Assembly: GCF_012641335.1 (NCBI RefSeq)
Contig: NZ_JABAID010000001.1
Coordinates: 124,001 to 188,000, forward strand
Reading direction: 5' to 3'
Length of the DNA: 64,000 nucleotides
From: Novosphingobium sp. ERN07
GTDB taxonomy: Bacteria; Pseudomonadota; Alphaproteobacteria; Sphingomonadales; Sphingomonadaceae
Of the stretch, positions 37,879 to 46,181 are shown piece after piece. Position numbers and translations under genes: made by a program. Each line of letters opens with the position of its first letter. Position 1 is the first letter of the stretch. Below the pieces are notes generated by a model. That model worked only from the letters and a program-made list of their open reading frames with translations. It did no database searches and was not told the origin of the DNA.

Positions 37879-39929
37879 TGGCGGGTTTCGGCTTTGGCTA
37901 TGGTCCGTCACTGGCCAGCCGTGTGCGGCCAGCGACGACCAGACTGGCCGGGATCGTTCCCGGTGCGGGATGGACCGGAATTGCCGGGAGCGGATTCCAG
38001 TCCGTTCCCGTCGATCCTGTCAGGACGGTCGGCAAGCCCGCCATGCGGATGCTGGTCCCGCCCAATCAGGTCTATACGGACCGGATGCTGGTGGGGGTAT
38101 ATGCGGGCGCCAACAATGGCGGCACGCTGATCGACAACATGGGGCTTGAGAAGGTTGTGGTCCATTACGAGGGCCACACAATCGACATTGCCGAACCATC
38201 GCTGCAATCCTTCAATGATGCCAACGGCAACCCGGTTACATATTTCGGCTGGTGGATCGAACTGCGCCGCGATGGCCGCGATGGAGCAGCCAACCTTTAT
38301 TTCGAGGCGGTACCGAAAGACCCTGAGCTTCAACGGCGGGTCATGGGGCCTTACGCATTCTTCCCGAAAGCTGTGCCCCACGATTACGCCGTGGCAGTAG
38401 CGCCATCACAGCCGGTGGTGGCAGGTGCCCGCTATCAGTCCGTCACCGCAGCGCTAACTTATATGCGAAGCGTGGAGGCGCATCATCCGCTGATCACGAT
38501 AACAGAGCCGGGACTTTACGACATTCTCAACACCGGCTCCCCCGCCTATCTGGGCGCGGGATACTGCACGATCGCGGCCGATGTTCCCGTAACGATTGGC
38601 AAGGCCGCCTATACGAACGATTCCAATGCGATCATGCGGATCAACTATGAAGGTCTGCGTTTCCGTGGCGAGAACATCACCTTCGACCTGAAAAACGTGT
38701 CGTATATGCGCAACGAAGGCTTGCGCGATCTGTGGTTCGACGGGGTAAAGTTCATCAATTCCGATGGGCGATACCATCTTTGGCGCAAGGGCAAGCGTCC
38801 GATCCCGCAATTCGGGGATGGTTCGCCGTGGTATACAGAGTGCGACTTCTTCAACGTTTCCTATGCGGCGTGCCGTTCGTCGCTGCTGCGCGGATCCAAG
38901 ATGCGCGAAGGGTTCAACGACGTAGCCACCGATGGCGCATGTGTTATCGGCAATCGGGTTGACGACTGGGATTCCACGCCAGACTGGCACAAGGACGTGG
39001 ATGCTATGACCGTGCGCTACGTGGGGCCAGAAGCCACGGCAACGCTGGCGCTTGCAGGCGGCAACGATGTGAGTAGCGTCCGCACCTTCACGGCGCGATG
39101 GGGGGCAAACAGCGCGACTTTCCAAGTGAGCGCATCGGAAGCCTATTACCTTGCCGGGACGAATTACGATGTCTCGGATGTCGTCGCCTGGCTCAACGGC
39201 CTTGGCGTCGGCTTTGAGGCTACGCTGATCGATGATTCGCGCCGTGCATCGGCCCTGTCATTGCCGGGATTGAAGGGCATCGGCTTTGGCCAAGTGAGCG
39301 TAAAGAACACCACGCTACTGCTGGTCACCGAATTCGATGTTCATGCCGATTTCTGGCAACAGAACAGCATTGCCGGTGGCGGGATAGTGGAAAACGTCAT
39401 CATTGCCGAGAACACCGTCGTGGGAATGGTCGGGCAGGACATTTTCATCAAAGGTGGCGATGGGGCGAAGGACTTCCTCGTGCTCAACAACGCATTCTGG
39501 AACAAGATTGGGGAATCGGTTTACGCCACCAACTCCGGCACCGCCAGCCAAGTGCAACAGAACCACAGCCACGTCGTTATTGCGCACAATACTTGGGCTT
39601 CGCAGCAGTTCAACCTTCGCACGCAGGACACCTATAACCCCGACAGGTTCTGCCTTTTTGCCAATAATGTTCTACGCCGGATCAATTGGCTCGGCCCTGC
39701 CGATGCAGACCTCAAGATCGCAGACAACCATATCTTCGACGGCTGGACCGCCCCTGCACTGGGAGCCGGCACAACCATTGCCGGCAATTACGATACGTTG
39801 TTCGTCGATCCTGCAAATGGCGATTTCACGCCTACCGCTTTGCTGCAAGGCATGACGCGTGCACCCAAGGTCGGGCATGATCGCAAGCGGAAGAAGCGCG
39901 CGGAAAGTTGCCCGCCTGGCGCTGATTGA
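37878..39929 (+). CDS. Large beta-rich protein, spike-tip-like or beta-helix polysaccharide-binding
   Basis: A 683-aa protein with no signal peptide or membrane segment. The first 170 residues contain short Gly/Pro-rich strands (AGFGFGYG, IDNMGLEKVVVHYEG). Residues about 180-400 have the ladder of short strands expected of a right-handed beta-helix (ITITEPGLYDIL, FRGENITFDLKNV, RDLWFDGVKF). A second ladder follows at about 490-640 (IIAENTVVG, FLVLNNAFWN, VVIAHNTW, FANNVLRR, KIADNHIF). Tandem arrangement with a spike-base-like gene suggests the receptor-binding or polysaccharide-cleaving partner (compare GhsB). The function is inferred; it could instead be an epimerase or lyase of the exopolysaccharide. 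Confidence 0.65.
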   Translation: MAGFGFGYGPSLASRVRPATTRLAGIVPGAGWTGIAGSGFQSVPVDPVRTVGKPAMRMLVPPNQVYTDRMLVGVYAGANNGGTLIDNMGLEKVVVHYEGHTIDIAEPSLQSFNDANGNPVTYFGWWIELRRDGRDGAANLYFEAVPKDPELQRRVMGPYAFFPKAVPHDYAVAVAPSQPVVAGARYQSVTAALTYMRSVEAHHPLITITEPGLYDILNTGSPAYLGAGYCTIAADVPVTIGKAAYTNDSNAIMRINYEGLRFRGENITFDLKNVSYMRNEGLRDLWFDGVKFINSDGRYHLWRKGKRPIPQFGDGSPWYTECDFFNVSYAACRSSLLRGSKMREGFNDVATDGACVIGNRVDDWDSTPDWHKDVDAMTVRYVGPEATATLALAGGNDVSSVRTFTARWGANSATFQVSASEAYYLAGTNYDVSDVVAWLNGLGVGFEATLIDDSRRASALSLPGLKGIGFGQVSVKNTTLLLVTEFDVHADFWQQNSIAGGGIVENVIIAENTVVGMVGQDIFIKGGDGAKDFLVLNNAFWNKIGESVYATNSGTASQVQQNHSHVVIAHNTWASQQFNLRTQDTYNPDRFCLFANNVLRRINWLGPADADLKIADNHIFDGWTAPALGAGTTIAGNYDTLFVDPANGDFTPTALLQGMTRAPKVGHDRKRKKRAESCPPGAD

Positions 39930-39935
39930 ATCAGA

Positions 39936-39969
39936 CATCCCGGCTCTGCCGCACAATAGGGCCGGGATG
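39936..39969. terminator. Hairpin between convergent genes
   Basis: CATCCCGGC (39936-39944) pairs with GCCGGGATG (39961-39969) over 9 bp with a 16-nt loop. It sits in the 51-bp gap between the convergent spike-like and methyltransferase genes. No T-run, so intermediate confidence. Confidence 0.45.
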
Positions 39970-39980
39970 CCCAAACTTGG

Positions 39981-40646
39981 TCAGGAAGGTGATATCACCA
40001 GATAGCTTTTCGGCAGGCCCAGCATGTGTTCAGTCTGGATTTGCGATCCTGGGAAGAATTTTCGCAGTTCTGCTTTCCCCAACAATTGCGTTTGGTCGAA
40101 GTATTCTGCAGCGTTGGCATCGCTCAACAAACCAAACGGCGATACCCGAACCAATATCCGTCCCAGTGAACGCGGCAGCCAGTGCACCAGCGGCAGGCCG
40201 AAATGGAGTTCGACCGGGAACGCCGGCGAGGGAGTCTGCACCACAAACCGCTTTGCAATGCGGCGTAACTCTGCTGCGAATCCCGCACGCGCTGCGACAG
40301 GCACATGTTCGATGACGGAATTGCAAATCACAATATCTGCCGAACCGTCTTCTTCTGGAATATGGGTGCCATCGTAAATGCGGATTTCGATGCCGTTTTC
40401 GTCGGACAGCGCCATTGTCGCGCGCCCCATATCTATATTGTAGATGATCACCCGCCGGGGTCGCAGAATATCTGACACCCCGCGCCAGAAGGCGATAGAG
40501 CCACCGATATCGACAACACGCGCTCCGACGATTTCGGGAAAGGCTTCAAGAATGCGTTCGGCGCGGCTGCGCCGCAGCTTGCGCTGTATCGGGCGGATGA
40601 TCCTGCCCCAGAGACGGATCTTTGCCTGCGAACTGCCTTCAACCAT
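39981..40646 (-). CDS. Class I SAM methyltransferase
   Basis: A 221-aa methyltransferase. ARVVDIGGSIAFWRG is motif I and DGSADIVICNSVIEHVP is the Asp-containing motif of the Methyltransf_11/12 type. ATG 40646, with AGGAG 7 nt upstream, is preferred over 40676. It is the last gene of the rml operon, 2 nt after rmlB, so it probably methylates rhamnose or another sugar of the polymer. Specificity unproven. Confidence 0.8.
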   Translation of the reverse strand: MVEGSSQAKIRLWGRIIRPIQRKLRRSRAERILEAFPEIVGARVVDIGGSIAFWRGVSDILRPRRVIIYNIDMGRATMALSDENGIEIRIYDGTHIPEEDGSADIVICNSVIEHVPVAARAGFAAELRRIAKRFVVQTPSPAFPVELHFGLPLVHWLPRSLGRILVRVSPFGLLSDANAAEYFDQTQLLGKAELRKFFPGSQIQTEHMLGLPKSYLVISPS

Positions 40647-40648
40647 GA

Positions 40649-41704
40649 TCAACGCTCCTGAAGCGGTCGCCACCATGCCTCGTTTTCGAGATACCAGCGC
40701 AGCGTGCTGCGAAGGCCATTCTCGAAATCATGCTGCGGTACATAGCCGAGTTGTGCCCGCGCCTTGGTCTCATCAATCGCATAGCGACGATCATGACCCT
40801 TGCGGTCTTCGACAAATGTCTTGAGTTCGCTGGTAGGACGGCCCTCGGCCGCCGGTGCATCGGGGAAACGCGCGGCCAAGCCGTCGATTTCGCTAAAGGC
40901 GCGGTCGACCTCGGCGCAAATGCGATCAATCACTGCCATGTTGGGCAGTTCCTCACCACCGCCGATGTTGTACGTCTCACCTGGCTTGCCGTTCTTGAGC
41001 GCAGCTTCGATGCCACGACAGTGGTCCTCGACGTAGAGCCAGTCGCGCACGTTCATGCCATCGCCATAGATCGGCAACGGCTTACCGGCGAGCGCGTTGA
41101 GCACGAACAGCGGAATCAGCTTTTCGGGATAATGATACGGCCCGTAATTGTTCGAACAATTCGTCGTCGTCGTGTTCAGGCCATAAGTGTGCTGATAGGC
41201 GCGGACCAGGTGGTCGGATGCAGCCTTTGACGCGGAATAGGGCGAGTTCGGCTGATACTGTGTTGTTTCGGAAAACGCCGGGTCATGCGGACCAAGCGAG
41301 CCATAGACCTCGTCCGTCGATATATGGTGGAAACGATGTTCGCGCCCGCTGCCTTCATCGAGCCAGACCTTGCGCGCAGCCTTGAGCAGGCTGTTCGTGC
41401 CCAGAATATTGGTTTCAATGAACGCATCCGGCCCGGTGATCGAGCGGTCCACATGACTTTCGGCAGCGAAGTGGACCAAGGTCTGCACATCCCGTTCGCG
41501 CAGCAGCGTTTCCACGAGATCGGTATCGCGGATATCGCCCACCACCAGTTCGGCCTGTTCAACGTCTGCGATGGTCGAACGGTTACCCGCATAGGTCAGG
41601 CAATCGAGCACGATGATGGCATCAGCAGGATTTTGCTTGGCCCAATAGTGGACGAAGTTGCCGCCGATAAAACCGGCACCACCGGTGACGAGCAGGTTAG
41701 CCAA
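40649..41704 (-). CDS. rmlB: dTDP-glucose 4,6-dehydratase
   Basis: A 351-aa SDR-type enzyme that forms dTDP-4-keto-6-deoxyglucose, step 2 of dTDP-L-rhamnose synthesis. It shows NLLVTGGAGFIGGNFVHYW, HFAAESHVDRSI, HISTDEVYGSL and the catalytic YSASKAASD. TTG 41704 is the start: GAGGA lies 9 nt upstream and it begins the cofactor fold exactly. It overlaps the rmlD stop by 8 nt. Confidence 0.97.
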   Translation of the reverse strand: MANLLVTGGAGFIGGNFVHYWAKQNPADAIIVLDCLTYAGNRSTIADVEQAELVVGDIRDTDLVETLLRERDVQTLVHFAAESHVDRSITGPDAFIETNILGTNSLLKAARKVWLDEGSGREHRFHHISTDEVYGSLGPHDPAFSETTQYQPNSPYSASKAASDHLVRAYQHTYGLNTTTTNCSNNYGPYHYPEKLIPLFVLNALAGKPLPIYGDGMNVRDWLYVEDHCRGIEAALKNGKPGETYNIGGGEELPNMAVIDRICAEVDRAFSEIDGLAARFPDAPAAEGRPTSELKTFVEDRKGHDRRYAIDETKARAQLGYVPQHDFENGLRSTLRWYLENEAWWRPLQER

Positions 41705-42554
41705 GGGCTTTTTCCTCTTTGAGCATTGTTTTCAGGTTCGTGCGCCAATGAACATGGGCATCGCCCAAGAGCTTACGCGTGCCCGATACGTCGAGCACGG
41801 AAAAAGCCGGACGCTTTGCCGGTGTCGGATAATCAGCGGTTGCAATCGGAGTTATCGACGGGATACGCGACAGCAGCCCGATTGCCTCGGCCTCCTCGGC
41901 AATCGCAACCGCAAAATCGTACCAACTGGCAACGCCTGCATCACGGTGATGGTAGATGCCCGGCTGATCCTTGGCCGCCAGCCTCCACAACGTATCGGCC
42001 AGGCAGGTGGCCCATGTCGGCGTGCCGATCTGGTCGGCCACCACGTTCAGGCTTTCGCGTTCGCGCATGAGGCGCAGCATCGTCCGCACGAAGTTTGCGC
42101 CGCCCGCAGCATAGACCCAGCTGGTCCGCACAATGATCGCTTCGGAACCCGCCGCATCTTCGCCCGCAGCCTTGCTTGCACCATAGACCGACTGCGGGTT
42201 ACGCGCATCATCGGGCCGGTAGCCGCGGCCACTGGAGCCATCGAACACGAAGTCGGTCGAAACCTGCACAAGCCGCTTACCGGAATTTTCCAATGCACGA
42301 GCGAATGCGTCTGGTGCGCCCGCATTGATCGTGTGCGCCAGATCAGGTTCGCTTTCGGCACGGTCTACTGCGGTATAAGCGGCCGCATTCAGCACAAGGT
42401 CGGGCTGTTCGGCATCCACCACGCGGGCGATTGCATCGGAATCAGACAGATCGAGTGTTTTGCGATCCAGCGCCACGCAATCCCAGCCTTCAGGCCGTGT
42501 GGCAAGAAGAGCCTTGCCCAATTGGCCGTTCACGCCTGTGACCAGCGCTTTCAT
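41697..42554 (-). CDS. rmlD: dTDP-4-dehydrorhamnose reductase
   Basis: A 285-aa SDR that reduces dTDP-4-dehydrorhamnose to dTDP-L-rhamnose, the last step. ALVTGVNGQLGKALL is the N-terminal cofactor loop, STDFVFDGSSGRGY the substrate strand, and YGASKAAGE the catalytic Tyr/Lys. ATG 42554 overlaps the rmlC stop by 4 nt (ATGA). Confidence 0.97.
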   Translation of the reverse strand: MKALVTGVNGQLGKALLATRPEGWDCVALDRKTLDLSDSDAIARVVDAEQPDLVLNAAAYTAVDRAESEPDLAHTINAGAPDAFARALENSGKRLVQVSTDFVFDGSSGRGYRPDDARNPQSVYGASKAAGEDAAGSEAIIVRTSWVYAAGGANFVRTMLRLMRERESLNVVADQIGTPTWATCLADTLWRLAAKDQPGIYHHRDAGVASWYDFAVAIAEEAEAIGLLSRIPSITPIATADYPTPAKRPAFSVLDVSGTRKLLGDAHVHWRTNLKTMLKEEKALG

Positions 42555-43096
42555 GCAAAGGCCTTCACATCTGCCAGCGGAACGCCATCAGCATCTTTCG
42601 CTGAAAGCTTTGGCTCGATGCCATCAAGTGGCCATTCGATGCCGACCGTAGGATCATCCCAGGCAAGGCTGGCTTCGTTCTGGGGCAAATAGGGCGCGGT
42701 GCACTTATACAGGAAATCGGTATCGTTTTCGAGCGTGAGAAAGCCGTGGGCAAAGCCTTCGGGCACCCAGAACATACGCTTGTTTTCTGCCGAAAGCGTC
42801 ACACCGGTCCATTTGCCGAATGTGGGCGAAGACCGGCGAAGATCGACAATCGCGTCAAACACTGCGCCGCGCACTACACGCACCAGCTTTCCCTGCGGTG
42901 CCGGATTTTGGAAATGCATACCACGCAGCACGCCCTTTTGCGAACGGCTGTGATTGTCCTGCACGAAGGTCATGTCCAGCCCGGCTGCGGCAAAGCCTTG
43001 CGAGTTCCAGCTTTCCAGAAAGAAGCCGCGATCATCACCGAACACGCGCGGTTCGATGATCAGTGGCCCGGCGATATCGCACTCGATGATGTTCAC
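42551..43096 (-). CDS. rmlC: dTDP-4-dehydrorhamnose 3,5-epimerase
   Basis: A 181-aa cupin-fold epimerase, step 3 of dTDP-rhamnose synthesis. It has [31 protein letters not shown] with the catalytic His, [12 protein letters not shown], and [13 protein letters not shown] 43096 overlaps the rmlA TGA (GTGA). Confidence 0.97.
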   Translation of the reverse strand: MNIIECDIAGPLIIEPRVFGDDRGFFLESWNSQGFAAAGLDMTFVQDNHSRSQKGVLRGMHFQNPAPQGKLVRVVRGAVFDAIVDLRRSSPTFGKWTGVTLSAENKRMFWVPEGFAHGFLTLENDTDFLYKCTAPYLPQNEASLAWDDPTVGIEWPLDGIEPKLSAKDADGVPLADVKAFA

Positions 43097-44010
43097 AGCG
43101 TGCCCTTTTGCAAAAGCAGTTGCATCAGGTACTCACCGTAGCCGGACTTGCGCAATGGCTGGGCGATGTTCTCAAGCTCTGCATCGCTGATAAAGCCCTG
43201 ACGCCAGGCGATTTCTTCAGGACAGCAAATCTTCAAACCCTGACGCTCTTCGGTGATGCGCACGTAAGTTGCAGCATCCAGCAGCGAGCCGTGCGTGCCA
43301 GTATCGAGCCAAGCATAGCCGCGCCCCATGATCTCGACCGAGAGCTGGCCTTCATCCATATAAAGCCGGTTAAGGTCGGTGATTTCCAGTTCGCCGCGTG
43401 GCGAAGGTTTCAGATCACGGGCACGATCCACCACCGTCTCATCATAGAAGTAGAGACCGGTGACCGCGTAGTTCGATTTGGGTTGGACAGGCTTTTCTTC
43501 GATCGAGTTGGCAATACCATCCCCATTGAATGCCACCACACCATAGGCTTCGGGGTTATTGACCCGGTAAGCAAATACGCTTGCTCCCGATGCTCGTTGG
43601 CTGGCATTCCGCAGAAGCTCCGGCAGGCCATGACCATAGAAGATGTTGTCACCCAAAACCAATGCGCTTGGTCCACCCGCGACGAAATCAGCCCCGATAT
43701 GAAAGGCTTGAGCCAGCCCGTCAGGGCTTGGCTGAATAGCATAGCTGAGAGCGACTCCGAAGGCCGATCCATCGCCAAGGACGCGTTGAAACTGGCCTGC
43801 ATCTTCAGGTGTTGTGATGATCAGGACATCACGAATCCCCGCCAGCATCAGTGTGCTGAGAGGATAATAGATCATCGGCTTGTCAAAAACGGGCATGAGC
43901 TGCTTCGAAACGCCACGCGTCAACGGATAGAGCCGCGTTCCCGATCCGCCAGCAAGTATGATGCCTTTGCGAGACTTGCCAACCGTCGGTACAGTCACGA
44001 GTCGTGTCAC
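43093..44010 (-). CDS. rmlA: Glucose-1-phosphate thymidylyltransferase
   Basis: A 305-aa nucleotidyltransferase that makes dTDP-glucose from glucose-1-phosphate and dTTP and opens the rhamnose pathway. It shows [17 protein letters not shown] (about 14-30), [18 protein letters not shown] and [11 protein letters not shown]. The N-terminal extension of about 13 residues before KGIILAGG starts at GTG 44010; a later start is possible. It is the first gene of the rmlACDB-methyltransferase operon, transcribed away from the lasso cluster. Confidence 0.96.
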   Translation of the reverse strand: MTRLVTVPTVGKSRKGIILAGGSGTRLYPLTRGVSKQLMPVFDKPMIYYPLSTLMLAGIRDVLIITTPEDAGQFQRVLGDGSAFGVALSYAIQPSPDGLAQAFHIGADFVAGGPSALVLGDNIFYGHGLPELLRNASQRASGASVFAYRVNNPEAYGVVAFNGDGIANSIEEKPVQPKSNYAVTGLYFYDETVVDRARDLKPSPRGELEITDLNRLYMDEGQLSVEIMGRGYAWLDTGTHGSLLDAATYVRITEERQGLKICCPEEIAWRQGFISDAELENIAQPLRKSGYGEYLMQLLLQKGTL

Positions 44011-44216
44011 TCCCAGTCCACCGTTCGCGGGCTATGTTGCGGAGCGTCACGCAAAAAGTGCGAGATCCGCGTTGCCGGTCAAACTACGTTTACCTACCTA
44101 TTTTTTGCTGCATCGCAGCGCAAACTTGGAAGGTCAACCACTTGTTGGAGAAATGCCGTTACGCAGGTGCGGTAAATACACGTGACGAGCAAGGCCCGCG
44201 ATGATAATCAGTATCC

Positions 44217-45017
44217 ATGCAGGAAACGCTTGTCGATCCGCTCTCCTTCGGGTGGTATGATTCCCTTTGGCTTCGACGCTATTTCGAAGCGAAAGTTGTT
44301 ATCAGTCGGGTGGCGCCGGCCCGTCTGGCGGAATTTGACGCCGCCATGACTGTCTTCAAGACCGATCCTGCCTACGAAGTGAAATATGTGCCGGGCTTCC
44401 TTGACGAAGACTTGCGCGCATCGATCAAGCAAGCCGTCACCGCCATCCCACGCGACAAGCTGGAATTTCACGAGCTGGAGAAGTTCGGTCGACTTGTGGT
44501 TCACGATTGGCCGCCGTTCACCGCCTTGCAGTCCGAAATCACGGGCATGGTGTCTGAACTGGCCGGGGAGCCGCTGGAACCGTGTTACAACTTCCTGTCG
44601 CTCTATGCCCGCCGTGGCGTGTGCGAAACGCATCTAGACACGCCCTCAGCCAAGTGGACGTTCGACATCTGCATAGATCAGAGCGAACCTTGGCCGATCA
44701 GCTTCACATCGATCATCGACTGGCCTGAGACCGGCGAGGCCCTGGTTGATCAGTGGCAGGCAGTCAAGGAAGGGCGATCGGGCCATGCAATACGCGCAAT
44801 GGCGCTGGAGGCCGGGGATGCGCTGCTTTTTTCAGGAGCGAGCCAGTGGCACTGGCGCGAACCTATTGCGCCGGCAAAGGGTCGCACATTCTGCGATCTG
44901 CTGTTCTTTCATTACATTCCCGCAGGCACGTCCGAACTGGTTCAGCCACGCAACTGGGCGCGGTTGTTCGATGTGCCAGAGCTTGCAGCGATCAAAGGCA
45001 TCGAATTGGCAGTCTGA
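44217..45017 (+). CDS. 2OG-Fe(II) oxygenase-like protein at lasso cluster edge
   Basis: A 266-aa protein with an oxygenase-like signature: CETHLDTPSAKWTF (His139, Asp141), a later SQWHWREPI (His212) and an Arg eleven residues on (Arg223), giving a HxD...H plus Arg set. The family (2OG-Fe(II) oxygenases) hydroxylates many substrates. It lies between the rml operon and the lasso genes, on the opposite strand to the nearest lasso genes. Whether it modifies the lasso peptide or a sugar is open. Start ATG 44217 has no strong ribosome site. Confidence 0.7.
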   Translation: MQETLVDPLSFGWYDSLWLRRYFEAKVVISRVAPARLAEFDAAMTVFKTDPAYEVKYVPGFLDEDLRASIKQAVTAIPRDKLEFHELEKFGRLVVHDWPPFTALQSEITGMVSELAGEPLEPCYNFLSLYARRGVCETHLDTPSAKWTFDICIDQSEPWPISFTSIIDWPETGEALVDQWQAVKEGRSGHAIRAMALEAGDALLFSGASQWHWREPIAPAKGRTFCDLLFFHYIPAGTSELVQPRNWARLFDVPELAAIKGIELAV

Positions 45018-45031
45018 ACCGGCATCGAAGC

Positions 45032-45340
45032 TCAGACTGTGGCCACAAGACCCTTTGCTGCCAGTTCATCCAGCAGTGTTGAAAGGTCAGCGTCGAGAAC
45101 ATCTGCTTCAACTTCAAATTCATCGAGCAGACAATCGCGCGCCTCTGCCGCGCTGCGGCCCTCTTCCAACAATTGCCAGAACCGGCCGCCGACCGGATTC
45201 AGTCCGAAATAGGTACCGCTAGCCAGATCGAGAAGCATCGTTTCCTCGCCCACTTCACGGGCAACGACGTCTTCCGAAAGCGTGAAGGAGCCGGTCAGTT
45301 CCACGTCAATTACCCCTTTGTGTTGCATTTGCTCTTGCAT
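45032..45340 (-). CDS. PqqD-like leader-peptide recognition protein (lasso B1)
   Basis: A RiPP recognition element of about 102 aa. From MQEQMQHKG (ATG 45340), the body DVVAREVGEETMLLDLASGTYFGLNPVGGRFWQLLEEG and the C-terminal helices match PqqD fold proteins, which bind the leader peptide and bring it to the processing enzymes. In lasso systems this is the B1 protein. The frame overlaps the 3' end of the kinase gene by 35 nt; ATG 45328 is an alternative with the same domain. A longer frame to 45535 is antisense-like and rejected. Last gene of the minus-strand lasso operon. Confidence 0.88.
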   Translation of the reverse strand: MQEQMQHKGVIDVELTGSFTLSEDVVAREVGEETMLLDLASGTYFGLNPVGGRFWQLLEEGRSAAEARDCLLDEFEVEADVLDADLSTLLDELAAKGLVATV

Positions 45341-46181
45341 GTGCTGCGATTGCGGCAACAGTGTTCTCAATCCGGGCGAAATCGCGCGGATAATCCAGAG
45401 CGAACATCGGACAGGATTCTGCCAGTTCCACCATCGATCTGAAATGCGTACGAACCCTTGCCTTGTCGTGCGAATCGAGCAGGAACGAATGCTGCAGCAG
45501 CGCATCGACGCCCGCCGGAACAGACAGCGGCGCAAACGTCACGCAATCGGACTTCGGCTCGTCCAGCAAGTAGATCGCCGCCAGCGGCGCGGCATTCGCC
45601 GCATGAGGTATCATCGCGCTGGCTGGGATGCGTGCTTTGGGTGCCCAGTCGTCATCTTCGTCAACATCGACGCTTTCTTCGCCCAGCAGCGCACTGCAAC
45701 TATCAGGCAGCAAGCGGATCGAAGCCAGGTATGGCCTGACTTTCACGCCATTCCCATCGGTCTCGATAACCATGCCGTCGTCGGTCAGAAAGGCATGGCC
45801 GAACCGTGCGAAAGCCGCCGCAAGGGTAGACTTCCCACGACCGCTACGGCCAAGAAAGCCGTAGGCCTTCTCATCAATCACCACGCAACTGGCGTGCAGC
45901 ACGGGCGTCCCGTCATATGTCCAGAGCAACGGGAGAATCTGGTTGGTGAACAGGTTCAGCGCGTAGTCTTCGGAAACTTCCGGCACGGGCGTGCAGGTGA
46001 CGTGGCCACAGGCAAGGTCGATGTGAAAATCGCCGCCATCAATGAACCGGACAAGAAAGCCCGCAAGCGTGCGATGGAACATCGTCGATGCTCCTCCATC
46101 GTCATCGCGCCAGACATCAAAGGGTTGCCCGGCAATATCTTCCATTTGCTGCGCCGGACGCCACGCAAGCGCGTAATTCAT
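45306..46181 (-). CDS. HPr-kinase-like protein of the lasso cluster
   Basis: A 291-aa P-loop kinase-like protein. LHASCVV (His96) and GRSGRGKSTLAAAF (Walker A, about 111-124) place it in the HPr kinase/phosphorylase-like family found in lasso clusters such as paeninodin, where the kinase phosphorylates the C-terminal Ser of the peptide. The predicted core here ends in Val, so the acceptor must differ or the enzyme does something else. ATG 46181 overlaps the methyltransferase stop by 4 nt. The same family also occurs with PqqD in HPr-rel-A systems that are not lasso clusters. Confidence 0.85.
   Translation of the reverse strand: MNYALAWRPAQQMEDIAGQPFDVWRDDDGGASTMFHRTLAGFLVRFIDGGDFHIDLACGHVTCTPVPEVSEDYALNLFTNQILPLLWTYDGTPVLHASCVVIDEKAYGFLGRSGRGKSTLAAAFARFGHAFLTDDGMVIETDGNGVKVRPYLASIRLLPDSCSALLGEESVDVDEDDDWAPKARIPASAMIPHAANAAPLAAIYLLDEPKSDCVTFAPLSVPAGVDALLQHSFLLDSHDKARVRTHFRSMVELAESCPMFALDYPRDFARIENTVAAIAAHARANATQRGN

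Noticed and set aside
37612..39929. Prophage or complete gene transfer agent
   Set aside because: Only the spike-like pair is present; no terminase, portal, capsid, protease, tail or lysis gene is found in the surrounding 20 kb.
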